Of a stretch of 64,000 nt of DNA, positions 50,401-62,400 are shown piece by piece. The DNA comes from Neospora caninum Liverpool. Taxonomy: Eukaryota; Apicomplexa; Conoidasida; Eucoccidiorida; Sarcocystidae. The notes beneath the pieces are model-generated. The model saw only the letters and a list, made by a program, of their open reading frames with translations, was not told where the DNA came from and did no database searches. The translations under genes were made by a program, and so were the position numbers. The stretch is from the NCBI RefSeq assembly GCF_000208865.1, contig NC_018396.1:1116001-1180000 (forward strand). The letters run 5' to 3'. Numbering within the stretch: position 1 is the first letter of the stretch; every line of letters begins with the position of its first letter.

Positions 50401-53400
50401 AGCGAGGAGACAGCACGCGAGAGTCCGGAGACAGTGAGGGAGGGACCGCAAGTCCTCTCGCGCGAGAAGGCCGTGCAGCGGCTAGAACGCCGTCGCCGAC
50501 CGCCGCGTCTCCGTCGTCACTTCCGAGTTATGGAGACACCGACGGAGACGAGAAGGGAGGTCGAGAGGCCGTGTTGCAACAGGGACACACACGAGAGGCA
50601 CAGTGCGTGCGACCCCAGACGCAGGCCGCCGGCGCCGAGGCGAAGGCCGGGGAACAGGACGACGCTCGAGGTCTGACGTCTTGTGAAACTACTCTGAAGA
50701 CCCATGGGCGATTCGCTGAAAGTGCGCAAAAACAGCCCTTCCATGTGCACCGTCTTCCAGAGTTCGAGAGACTCCCGATACCTCCTCCGAAGCCTCTTGA
50801 CGCCCTCGAGGACTTGTTCATGCTCCCCTCTGGAAGCGCGCCTGTTTTGGCTTCGCCGTCGACTGTCTTTCCTGTCTCCTTCGCCTGCGGGTTTCCTCTC
50901 GCGCCGTCTTCTTCGCTTTTGGTTCCTCAGTTTCCCCCCACGTTCCAACTCGCGTTCTCCGCAAACAGTCCGCTTCCGGCAGAGTTGCCGTGCGCGCCGC
51001 ACCCTGTGCTGGGCGCGGGCCTCGCGGCCCTCGGGTGTCCAGAGGCAGGGGAAGGACCGTTCCTCTGGGAACTCCCCACGCGCCGCGCCTTCGCCCCTCC
51101 AAAGAGGAAGGAGAAAACGCGGAAGAAGAAGGACGCCGCAGAGGAAGAACGGCGCACGAAGGCGAAAGGGCGAGACGCGGGAGCCTCGTCGCTCTTCGCG
51201 GGTGCCGTCGGACAGGCGCCGTCGGCCTCCTCGGCGTTTGGGCCTGGCGAGAAGAGGAAGAAGAGAGGTAGAAAGCCTGGGAAAATAGGAGAGAAGACGG
51301 GCGCCGCGAACCCTTTCCTGCCTGCTGCTGGCCTGGCTCTGGATCGAACCGAGGAAGAGGAGTCGAGGGGCGCGTCTGCTGCTGAGGGCTTCAGAGAGCC
51401 GTCTCGGTCGCCGGAGAGTGACGAGTTGCCCGGGTCCGACGAGGAGGACGAAAATGAAGACGCAGACGAAAATGGGGGGCACGCCAACGCGCGCGGCGAC
51501 ACCCACGACAACCTGCAGGCTCCAGGCATCCTCCCAAAGTGTACGTACATCATGCCGGCAGTTGAGAACCCTCAGGAGTTCTTGCGGGCGATCGAAGATC
51601 TGTACGGCGACGGAGACCCGATGCGAAAGCGGAGACGGGAAGACAAAAAGGAGAGAGAAGGCAGAATGAAAGCCGTGAAAAAGGGGGCACGGGACACCGA
51701 GGGAGGCGCCGACAGGCAACGCCAGCAGCGTGGGTCTCTTGCTCCACTCCCCGAGGGTTCGACCGCTGCTGCCTGCGAGCTAGAAGGCCCTCAATCGGAC
51801 CCCGCTCGCTCATGTGCGCCGAACACCGCTGCAGCGCGCGCCGTTTCGCCTGCTGAGGACAAACAGGGCGACCGAATCGAGGCCAGGTCTTGCGGGGAAT
51901 GCTCGGAGCGACACACAGAAGGGGCGAAGGAAGCTCGAGGCTGTTCAAGGTCGAGGCGTTCTTCCCTCTCGGGTGGCGAGGGCGACTGTCTCGTCGACGC
52001 CTGGGGACAACTTTCTCTCTTCGAGGACTGCTGCGCACTCTGCGGATCGTCTGCAGATGCGACGTCGCTCTACCACTGCCCCTCGTGTGGGGAATCCTTC
52101 CACGCCCAGTGCATTGGCGTCGCCCCTCCCCCTCCTTCTGGTGTTCCTGCCATGGACGTCGAATGCCCTCGGTGTGCTGTCTGTGTGGTGTGCGATGGCC
52201 GAGCGCCGTGTGTGCACATCGAGGATGTTCGAAATCGCCGATCCTCAGCCGGCGCGACTCGCGGAACGCAACCAGCAACGAGCTGCGGGGCTTCTGGGGC
52301 GCCGGCGTTCTTCGTCTCGCCGGCGGGCGGCCCAAACACCTTCCAGGCGGAGCGCCCCGACCTCCTCGTCGCCGCAGCTGCGTCCGCTTTGTCGCCGACG
52401 GCGGAAGCCCTCCGGAAGCAGTTCCACGTTTATCGCTGCGGCTCATGCGGAGTGTGCGCCCACGCCGACTGCGTGTGGCACAGCAGTGTCGAAGCGCAGT
52501 CTTCTGCCGCGAGTGCTTTCTCGCCCTCGCCGCCCTCGCAGGCGACCCGGGGTCAGCTACCCGCCGTGAATCCGTTGGTCGTGCTGAACAGCGGGACCCT
52601 ACCCCCTCAGTTTCGGCCGCAGATTCCCCAGCCGTGGATGTCTCTCCCTTCTTCTGTCTCTTTTGCACCGTCCCTCGGGGCCTCGCCCCTTCAGCGTCTG
52701 CCGGGGGGGACGACGCCAGAAAGCAGCGGAGGCGCCGCAGCCTTCGGCGAACGTCAGCGACCAGCCTGTCCCCTGCAGGCGCATCTCGCGGGTCTGGGCG
52801 ACCAGGAAAAGTTCCACCGGCCGCCTGGGCCGGGCCAGAAGGGACCAGGCGGCGGATCTGCCCAGGAAGGCGCAGGAGTCGCGCAGCCTCTGGACGGCGC
52901 AGGAGTCGCGCAGCCTCTGGACGGCGCAGGAGTCGCGCAGCCTCAGGCGGTCGCCTCCGGTCTCTCAGGGCCGGGGCCGTCTCCACAGCTCCCCCCTTCT
53001 GGAGTATCTCTCGCGTCGGCGCCTGGCGCGCAACCCGGAGTGGGAGCGCCGGCGTCTGCAGCGGCGCGGCAAACAGACCCTGGAAACGGAAGCGCCTCAC
53101 GCGCGTCCCTGGTTTCTCAACTTGCGAACTTCTTGCTGTGCCTCAAGCTCCTCGTGCGCCGTCTGGGCTGGCGACCGACAGCCATTGCGCCGCTTCTCGG
53201 ATCGACCCCGGAGACGCTGCATCGCGTACTTCTTCAACTCAAACTCGCGCCCTCGTCTCTCGGCGAAGAGGGCCAGAACGTCCTCCAGTGGTGCTTCCTC
53301 AAAGGTAACAAGAGCGATAAAAGACAAGGTGTTCCCGGAACAGATTCATGGATATACTGAGTGTTCTCGAAACGAGACAGCGACGTGCCTGCCTCTCCAG

Positions 53401-56400
53401 CGCTCCGGCCCTGTCGCCGCGGGAAAAACGGCATATCGTCCTGGGGCAGGAACGCTTGCTGGTGCGGCTGTAAGGGCTGCCGGAAGGCCCACGGGTGCAT
53501 GCATGTGCGTCGGGATGGAAGCTGGGAGTGCACACTTGCAGGGGGAGGAAGTGTGTGAATTTCTTTTGGTTCTGCCTTTGTTGCGCCGGATGGCGTTATG
53601 AGCCCAACAAGCGTGTGCGTTGGCCGTTCTGCCCCTGGGTGCACGGCTTACGTTCCTCGGCTTACCTAATGGGGAACGGCAGTCGCTCCCAGGAAGGGAC
53701 ACTATGCATGTCCCCCCGTCGCTCTTTGCTCTGTTGTCTTTTTTTGAAACATCCTTTCCTTCTGCAGCTGTAGAAGCGAAGGAGACGCTGCCAGGGTTTG
53801 AGGGCGTTCGACTGCCGCTGCCTTCCGACGTCAAAACGCCGACTCCGACGATCGCTGAAATTCTCCCTCGACTTGCTGCACTCCGTCAATCGTTGCCCCC
53901 GGCTCCGTCGTCCTCTTCCTCTGCCTTTTCCTCTCCCGCTTCTGTCTCGGCGTCTTCGTCTGCTGGCCCTGCGGATCCCTCCAGCGTCGCCGTGCCTGTC
54001 GCTGCGCCTGGGGCTGGCCAGCCGCGTCAGGCGTCTTCACCGCCTGCATGTGGCACGGTCTCTTCTGCCTCATCGCTCTCTTCTCTTCCTCTTCAGCCAC
54101 CGGCCTCGCTCCCTCTCCGCCCTGGCCCGGTGATGCAGCGGACTCCGAATGGAGTCGGCGCCCCACCAGCTAGTGGGGCGCCGACACCATCTCGTGGCGC
54201 CACTGCGGCGTCGCTGCCTGTTGCGTCGTCTCTGTCGCTCGCAGCTGCTTTGCCGTTCCCAGCCTCGGGGCTTCACGCCTCGGGGCCTCAAGCCTCGGGG
54301 CCTGCGGCGTCCGATCCGCGGGGCGGCTTGAGTCCCGAGCAGCTTTTGCTGAGCCAGCGACTGCTCCAGAGCTCGCTGGCATCTTCTCACGCTTCGGCGG
54401 GGTCGTCTGCTTTGTCTTCCGGACAAGCCGTCCTGCTTCTTCAGCATCTTCGGGAGACCTACCGAGACAAACAGCGCGTCGCGTTGCAGCAAGCGAAGGG
54501 CCTTCCAGTGTCGTCTTTGCCGCGAGACACAGCGCCTTCTTTTCCGCAGGCGAGTGCCGTGTCTGCAATAGTGCCGCCTGCTTCCCTCTCTGCGTCCAGC
54601 AGTGACAGCGCATCCAGAGGCGGCGGGGCGGACGAAGCGTTTCGGAAGCCGGAGCGGACGCTCCGAGAGGAAGCCGCAGGCCGCAGGAGACCCGACGGCG
54701 TGGCGACGAGAGAGAGCAGAGAGCCCTCGCCTCGAGGCTCGCGCCCAGGCGACCAGAACCCGCCGCAACTGACCGCCGATTCCGGCGGCGAGACGTCGGC
54801 CGGGAGAAGCGGGCTAGCCTCGCGCGAACTGCCGGCGCGAGACGGCGCGGGAGAAGGCCCGACTCAGGAGGTTGGCAGGCGCTTGGCAGACGAGAGGGAG
54901 CAGCGCCTTCTCGATTCCACTGGAGGCGACGGAGACGCAGGAGCCTCCCACGCTGCGAGCATGCCACTGGGCAGCAGGCGCAGTTCGGAGACACCGGCGG
55001 TGCGTGGAGAGGCGGTGCGAAGGACCAAACCGGACGCCGACACTGAGCGCGCACACGCCGAGTCTGCCAATCGCTTCGACACTGCTTCGAGCAGTGTCTA
55101 TCCCGAGGCGGAGGTCCTTAGCCAGCTGCTGTCGAATTGTTTTCCGTCGTCCGTCTCGTCCTCGCCTGCGTTTCCGGAAGACCCGGAAGTGCTCGGAGAT
55201 GACGACGACAAAACCACGTACGCCGGAGACCAGGAACAGCGCCGTGGTCGAGGCCGAGAAGTTCGCGAGGAGCCGCTTCACCGTGCAGCCTTCTGCTGTG
55301 TCGTCAATCCCTCTGGGACATGCGAGGCGATCGGGGGGTCGGCTCCTCATTCTCCACAGGATTCCGAGACGGACGAAAGGCAGGACGAGGACGAACAGCC
55401 TGCACGAACGTCACGCCGACGAGGCGAAACGCAAATGCAACGCCGCCCACTGGCGTCTCGTGCTGGTGCGCCTCGTGCTGCAGAACTCCATCTACGAGAT
55501 TCATCTCTCGCCCCGCCAGCATATGTGGACATCGAGGACGAAGGGCGAGCAAGGTCCAGCAGAATGGTTCGGGATGAGGGCGTTCATGCAAGCGCGCCTC
55601 CGTCGAGTTCCCCGACTTCGAAACCCTCAGCCCCGTCTCCACAAACCGTGCGTGGTGAGGAGCCCGCGACAGGAGTTGCAGCCGAAACGACAGCTTCTTC
55701 CACAGCGCGCCGCACTTCGTCGGCTGGTACACCTCAGGCCGACGCTCCTGCGGCCGCGGCGCGCTCTCACGCTTCGTCTCTCTTTTCTTCGCTGTCGGCG
55801 GGAGACGTCCATAAACTCCTTTTCTCTTCCTCCGGCTTGGCCCTCATGACGCCTGAGCAACAGCTGTCGGTCCTCCGTTCTCTCCAGCGGCAGCTCGCGG
55901 CGAACGCGCCGGCGTCAGCGCAGCTCGCAGCGCTCGCTTCCTCAGTGAATCCCCAAGGACCAGCGCAGGCGCCGGCTTCGCGAGCGGGTTCCTCGGCCCC
56001 GCTCGCGAATCATCCACCCTGCGGAGGAGACACCAGGCCCGACGCGCGGGCGGCGACTCACGAGCCGCAAACGGAGTCGGTAAGAGAAGACGAAAATCTG
56101 GACTGGTTTGGCGGCATCTACAGCAGTGCGTCCCCGCGCGCGAGTCGCTTCCGCAGCGCTGCGCCTTTCTCGGGTTTGTCTGTCTAAATTGAATTTGCAT
56201 GCGCGTGGACATGCTGGAAGCCTGCGGGTCTGAAGGGTTACGTCTAAAGGGATACACAACCGCGACAACCCAAGATACGAAACTTACGGTGATTCAAGGA
56301 TATTCGGCTGCTACGTATATATACGCCATCCGTGGCATCTGGACTCGCACCTGTACGTAAACGTGCCCATGTCACATGTGGCTCTCGCCTATATTTATTA

Positions 56401-59400
56401 TGTATATCTGAGTGTATAAGCGACGTGCTAGGATGTGAGAGTTTTTGCTTTCGTTTGTCTGCCCCGGGTGTCTGGTTCCAGGAGCGCTTGTTTCGCGCGG
56501 CCCTTCAGAGGAGCCAGCTGGGGGGGTCTCCGGAGCAGGCGCCCCCGGCGGGCGTGGAGAATCCGACTCGCCGCGCCTCGCTTCTCCAAATTGCTCAGCA
56601 GTTGAGGGCGGCGGCGCTTCAGTCGTCTTCGCCTGCATCTGCCGCGCTTCAAGAAAAGCTGCAGGCGCTGCTGAACCTTCAACAGCAAGCGCTGCAGCGT
56701 GCAGAAGGCAGCCAAACGGCCCCCATCCAAGCCCCGGTGCCCGGAGCTCCCTCGCCCCCGTCTGCGGCCTCTGCGTCTCGCGGACAGGCAAACTCTGTAG
56801 GGGATGGCGAGCGGAGTCGAGGCCGAGGGACAGGCGACGGGGGCGTCGCTCTCTTGGCGTCAGGCGGCCTTCCAGCTCCGAGCAAGAAGCGGCCGAGAAG
56901 CCCCCCTGGCGGAGCGACTCCAGGCGCGGCTTTTGTCTCCGAGGCTCACCCTGGACTGTCGGGCTTGCTTGCCGCAGCGCCTCGGCCGCCAGCGCCTGGA
57001 AGTTCGCCTTCGCCTGTCGGGCTCAGTGTCCCGAATCTGTCTCCGCCCGGCGCGGTGGCAAAGAGAGAGAGCGGAGCCGGAGGCGACCCGCTGGGGCATC
57101 GCCACGCCGCAGGGAGCCGAGGCAACCCAATCCCCGCTGCAGGGCGCGTGCCGGCGTCCAGCGGCTTCGCCTCTACAGTTCTCAAGTCCAGCTCTCTGCC
57201 GCCTGTCCAGATGAAGGCTGGCGTCCCAGGGCCTGCGGGTTTGCCACAGTCGGTGAATGGCGCCAGTCCGTCGTCGCTGCACTGTGTGAGACCGGGCCTC
57301 CTCCCTGCTTCACTCCCTGCCGTCACCTCGGCTTCGGCCTCGTCTGTCTACGCCGCGACGCACGGTCTGCCTCAGCTAGGCGTGCGTGGGGGGGCTGAGA
57401 ACGAGGAGGTGCGAGGCCTTGCCAGGAGCCGAGAGGGCCCTCTCAGCCCCCCGGGCACTCTCCCGCTTTCCCAACGAGCAGCCGACGCCGCGCAGCCTCT
57501 CGCACTGCGTCCGTCGCCACCGTTAAGTCGACCGAGTGGGGACCAACAATCCGCTGTGTCGAGCCTCAACAGGACGCCGCCGAAACCAGGGAACAGTGTC
57601 GGCCCCAGCTCGACTCATCCTCTTGACAACGCGAGCCTTTTTCTGCAGGAGAGCAAGACGCGTGGACGTCCCTTCGCTGGAGCGGCTGCCATTCCCGAGC
57701 CTTCCAGCAGGGGTGTCGCGCAACGCCCGGGGCCAACGACGCCCGCTCTTGTTTCCCCGTCCGGGACGCAGGCCTTCCCGCCTCTGTTTCTTCAAAACGC
57801 ACAACTGCCCTACCTTCCCTCCCAACAGGCGTCGCTTTCTTCCTCTCTTTCTTCGTCCGTGCCTGCGCTTCCCGTGCCCCGCCTAGGCATCCACCCTGCG
57901 GCGCCGGCGCATCCGGCTCTCACTGCCCCTGGGGCGAAGCTGCCGGAGCCGGGACGACCGGACAGGCAGCGGCGCGTCGACGGCGGGGCTTCGCGAGCTG
58001 CGTATCCGACCGCGCTGTTTCATTCGAGTTCCCCCGGCGGCGCAGCGTTGCCAATCTCTTCGTTGGGAACGGCAGACGAGCGCCTTTCACTAGAGCGACT
58101 GGACGTAGGGCGCAGCAGAGGCGCGGCTGGAGACAGAGGCACGGGCCTTCCCGACGCCAGGAGACAGCCTCCCGTCACGGGGCCCCAAGGGAGACTCCCC
58201 CAGGCCGCCCCGCCTCCACATCTTCATTTCAGCTCCCACGTGTCTCCTTTCGTCTCGCTTCCCGGGATCGGAGGCGCAGCCGCGGAAGCCTCGAAAGGCC
58301 GAGGCGACGGCGGAGACACAGAGACGCTCAGAAACAACCTACGAAAGGGGACCGTGTGGTGCACAGACTGGGCGTATCCGGGACTCTATGTGAGGCAGGC
58401 ACCGCGTGTCTCAGGCGCGGGCGGGGCGACCGCCAGGGAAGAAGTGCGAGAGGGAGACGCGGCGAGCCACATGCCGCCTCTTCTCTTCTGTGGAGGCTGC
58501 TGGCGGAAAGAGACGGGCGTAGGGGAGGCGGAGGCTGGAGACGTGCTAGGCCGCGAAGAGGACCGCATGGAGATCATTCGACGGAGTGCCGTCTTGCCGC
58601 AACAGTTGTTGCTCCTTCCTGAAAGCGGGTATGTGAACGAAGCTGAAGACGCGCGTTGGAATGCAACTACCGTCCGAGTAGTCGAGAAGCTGCTGGACCA
58701 GGCTCCGAAGCCTTTAGTGCCTTTACGGCGACGAGATGAGAGTGCGCAGGCCCCAACGCCTTCAGGGGGAGCGGGAGAGAGAGCAGCAGACGCGCTGGAA
58801 GCCGAGAGCGGAACTGACGCTTGCTTGAGACCGACACTAGAGGGAGAACGAGAAAGGGACATCGTCGTGAAATGCGGCTTTTGCGGCCGCCTGGAAGGTT
58901 TCGCCACCGCCTCCGCTTCTTTGGGGTCTGCCGCCGGTGTCCCCGGCCCCGTTCTTGTCTCGCTGCGAGCCGCCGCACGTCGTGTCGCTGCTTCATGCTC
59001 TGGATCGGGCGCCTCCAAGTCGGCTCTTTCCTTGGAGCGGGCGGCAACGTCTGCTGCGCCTGTGTCCTCGTCAGAGGCGTCTCCGCCGTCGGCGCGTGAG
59101 GTCGCGGGAGGATCAACGGAAAAGGAGGCTTCGCAGTGCGCGCTGGGGCGAGAGGTCGAAGACGACCACGACTGTCGAGGAGAGGAGACGAGGGCGGCGG
59201 CCGAGAGGAAGCGATCCGTGTTGCTTTTGAATGGCCTCCAAGGGGTGTGCGCGAAATGCTGGCCTCTGGGCGCGTGGCGAGACGGAGACAGCGTTTCGCG
59301 CGGGCATGCAGCAGCGTGTGTGACGCAAAAGACCGAGTTTGGTTCAACCGCGGAAGACGGACGAGAGCCCGAGGACACTGCCGCGGGTTTCGGGCGACGA

Positions 59401-62400
59401 GGGGAACACGACAGAGAAGACCTAAACGCTCGCAATCCCTTCTGCCGCGTCTGGCTCTTCCAAGTAGGGAATGCAATGAATTCTGTAGACGTTTCGGATC
59501 TCAACGGACTCTGCCAATCTGGCTTCCTGGGCTTCATTCGTGCCTGTGCGTGCCGTGGAATCATCCGTCAATGTACCCGTCGTTCCACCCGTGGGGTCTC
59601 CTGCCTGTGGGGGGAGGAGTGAGACCCTGTCTTGTCTGCTCTCCATCTTCGTAGATAAACTCTTCGCGGGGCCGCGTGGGTGTTGGTGCGGATAGCGCGC
59701 CTTTCTGCGTTGCCTGCCTTCGTGTCGGCGTCTGCGTAGGTATTCACCTATCGCTAGGGGCCAGGCCTTCCCCTACACGAGGTTGCTCGTGTCTCCGTCG
59801 GTGTCCTTTCCTGTGAATCAAAGTTGTGGCGAGCGGCTGTCTAGCTCAGAAAACCTGCGTGATGGCGATTCTGTGCGAAGCCTCTGGACAAACTGACGCC
59901 GCTCTGTCGTGTTTTCTTCAGGTTACGCGGACGCTACTAACGGCTGCTTTTGATGTCAGCCTTCGAGAAGAGGATGGGCAGAGCCAGTGTGTGCCGCCGT
60001 CGTCGGACCCACAGACTCAGACATCGCGGGCCGAGGCTGTCACTTTCTTTGCTTGGCTGCTGCTGGATGCAGTCCTCCCTGCCGAAGCCGAAGCCGCGGA
60101 GAAAGACAGCGCGACCCCGAGAGCGGAAGCAACGTGTGAAGCCGCGTCGCCGGCGGCGCCTTCGCCGGAGTTACGGACGATTTGCATGTCTCTGTTTACT
60201 TGGTTTTGTGAACAGCCCGCATGCAGTCGCGAGATCAGGGCCATGGTCAATCGGCTGCTGGGAAGTTCGGGCCCGGCGACAGAGGGCGAGAAGAAAGATC
60301 TGGAGGCCTCCGCAGACTTGGACGCGCTGCTCACCTCCCTTTTCACCGCCTTTGCCGCCTTCGCGCCTGCCGATCCAGTTTCTCTCGCGATCTGCAGGAA
60401 GGACAGAGTGTCAGCGCCCGGCTCAGCAGCCGAAGGTCAGGCGAAGAGCGGAGGCGAGACGCTGCGTCAAGATGATGGCCACGAGGCGAGAAACATCGCA
60501 AACAAGGAGATGGAACGCCACAGGGGCGTGTCGGAGGCGGCGCTCATGTTGCCCTCTTCACGTTCCTTCCTCGGAGCCGCGTGCCTTCCGCCTTCGCTCG
60601 GCGTGAGCGCGGCTTCGCCTGGCCTGGCCGCGCACGGGTGCTTGGCCCGACCTTCCATGCCTGCGTTGTTCGCGGGCGCCTGGTCTCCAGAAGGCAAAGG
60701 CCAGCGTGGCGCGCCCGTTTTAGAGTTCAGCCTGCGGTGCAATCTGTGGTTGCTTCTCGAGTTGGCTTTTCAGCGCAAAGTAACGCAGGCCCCTGCCGGC
60801 ACGGTTCCTTCCCGGCTCGCCTCGCTGTCGTTGCGGCCGCTGTCCCCCGACACACCGTCTCTCCTCGTTCGCCTTGTTGCACAGCGTCTTTGGCTCGGCG
60901 ACGCTCTTCCCACGAACCGTTCGCTCTCGCTCTCTTCTCGCTCTTCTTCTCTCTTGGCCTGTCAGCTCTGCGGAGAGACAGGAGACCGCCTGGTTCGAGG
61001 CCGCCTTCTTCCCTTTGGGGACGGCGTGTCCCTTCACTCGGAGTGCATCGCTTGGTCTGTGGATCCTGTGCTTCTGCCGAGTCTCGCCAATCCCCGGCTG
61101 ACTCCGGCTGCTTCGGACGCTGCCGTTCCTGGCGCACAGGCTGTGCGAGTGGAGAGTGCTCTGACGCCAGCGGATCAACTCAAGGTTTGCGTCGACACCG
61201 CACGTCCCTGGAACGGCGCCGCGGGGGCCGAGACAGTCCCGACGCGTCCGAGGGAAGTCGCGGCGCAAGACAGGGAAGAACGAGCAGGGAAAAGGCCAAA
61301 GACTGGTGGTGACGACCTTGCCGATTCTGCTTCAAATCGACAGCGCCACACCGCCGAGGTCCCCGCGGAGACTGCCGGGTCTCTTTTGCGGTCTTCTCCG
61401 GGGGTTCATTTTCCCGCTTCGTTGGAGCCGTTCCTCGAGCTGTCAGTCTGTCTTCCCCCCGTCGAGATCCCGAGCGAGGAAGTGGGGGAAGTCGTGGCCG
61501 ATGCAGCTGTCTCGCGCTGCGTCTGGTGCATGCAGCTCGGGGCCTCTGTGTACTGCTCAGCTCCAGAGTGCTCTGTGAAGCTCCACCTGGCCTGTGCGTT
61601 CGCGGCAGCCACCAACACACTCACTGGCGCCTCGGCGCGGCCTGGCCGCGGAGGGGCGGTTGCACATTGTGCAGGATGTGGCCCAATGGGCGGCTGTGGC
61701 GACTCTCTCCAAGAGGAAGAGAGGGGCGCGACGCACAGCTGTGGAGAGGAAGGCGAGCGCACAAAGAAGGGAGACGCGCGAGAAGACCCCTCCGTGCGCG
61801 TGACGCGGAAAGAAAGAGAGCAAGTCGCAGAGACAAGGAAACGCGCGTTCCCCATCCATATTCTCTTCAGCCGCAGGCAAATCTGGTGCCATGCATGTTG
61901 GAAAGGCTTCGTGCCTCGGCCAGACCCGTCTTTTGACCCTCTCTTTCTCGCTCTCGAGGGCCTCTCAGGAAGCGTCTGCTTCATCATTGCTCGCCAGCTG
62001 TCGCAGTCGATTCGCCTGCGCCCGCCGTGCTCTCGCCTTCGCGACTTGCCGACCGCCGAGCAGGAAGCGAGTCGCCTCGTGGCTGCCTCGCTGTTGCCTG
62101 TCTCCGCCTTCTTCTCCCACCTGCCGTCTCCGCTCCAGTCGTCTTCGTCCGCTTCTTCCGCTTCGCTGCCGACCGGGCCCCTGCACTTCTTCTCCTTCAC
62201 GCCGACCTACGGCCCAGTCGAGAGTCTCCTGGCGCCGCTTCTCGCCTTCCTCACTTCGTCCTCGTCTCTGCTGCTGCCTTCGTCCCCCTCTTCGTCCCTC
62301 GCTGCCGTCTGGTCCCAGAAGGTCGCCCTATACACGAAGCAGAAGAACCTCGTCTCCAGTCTCGCGCCCTTTTTGCTGCGCTCGCCGTCGCTTCTCGGCG

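Noticed and set aside
51550..53100. 516-codon minus-strand frame and other long frames across 50-63 kb
   Set aside because: Shadows of GC-rich exons that contain PHD, bromodomain and ePHD motifs in the other strand or frame.
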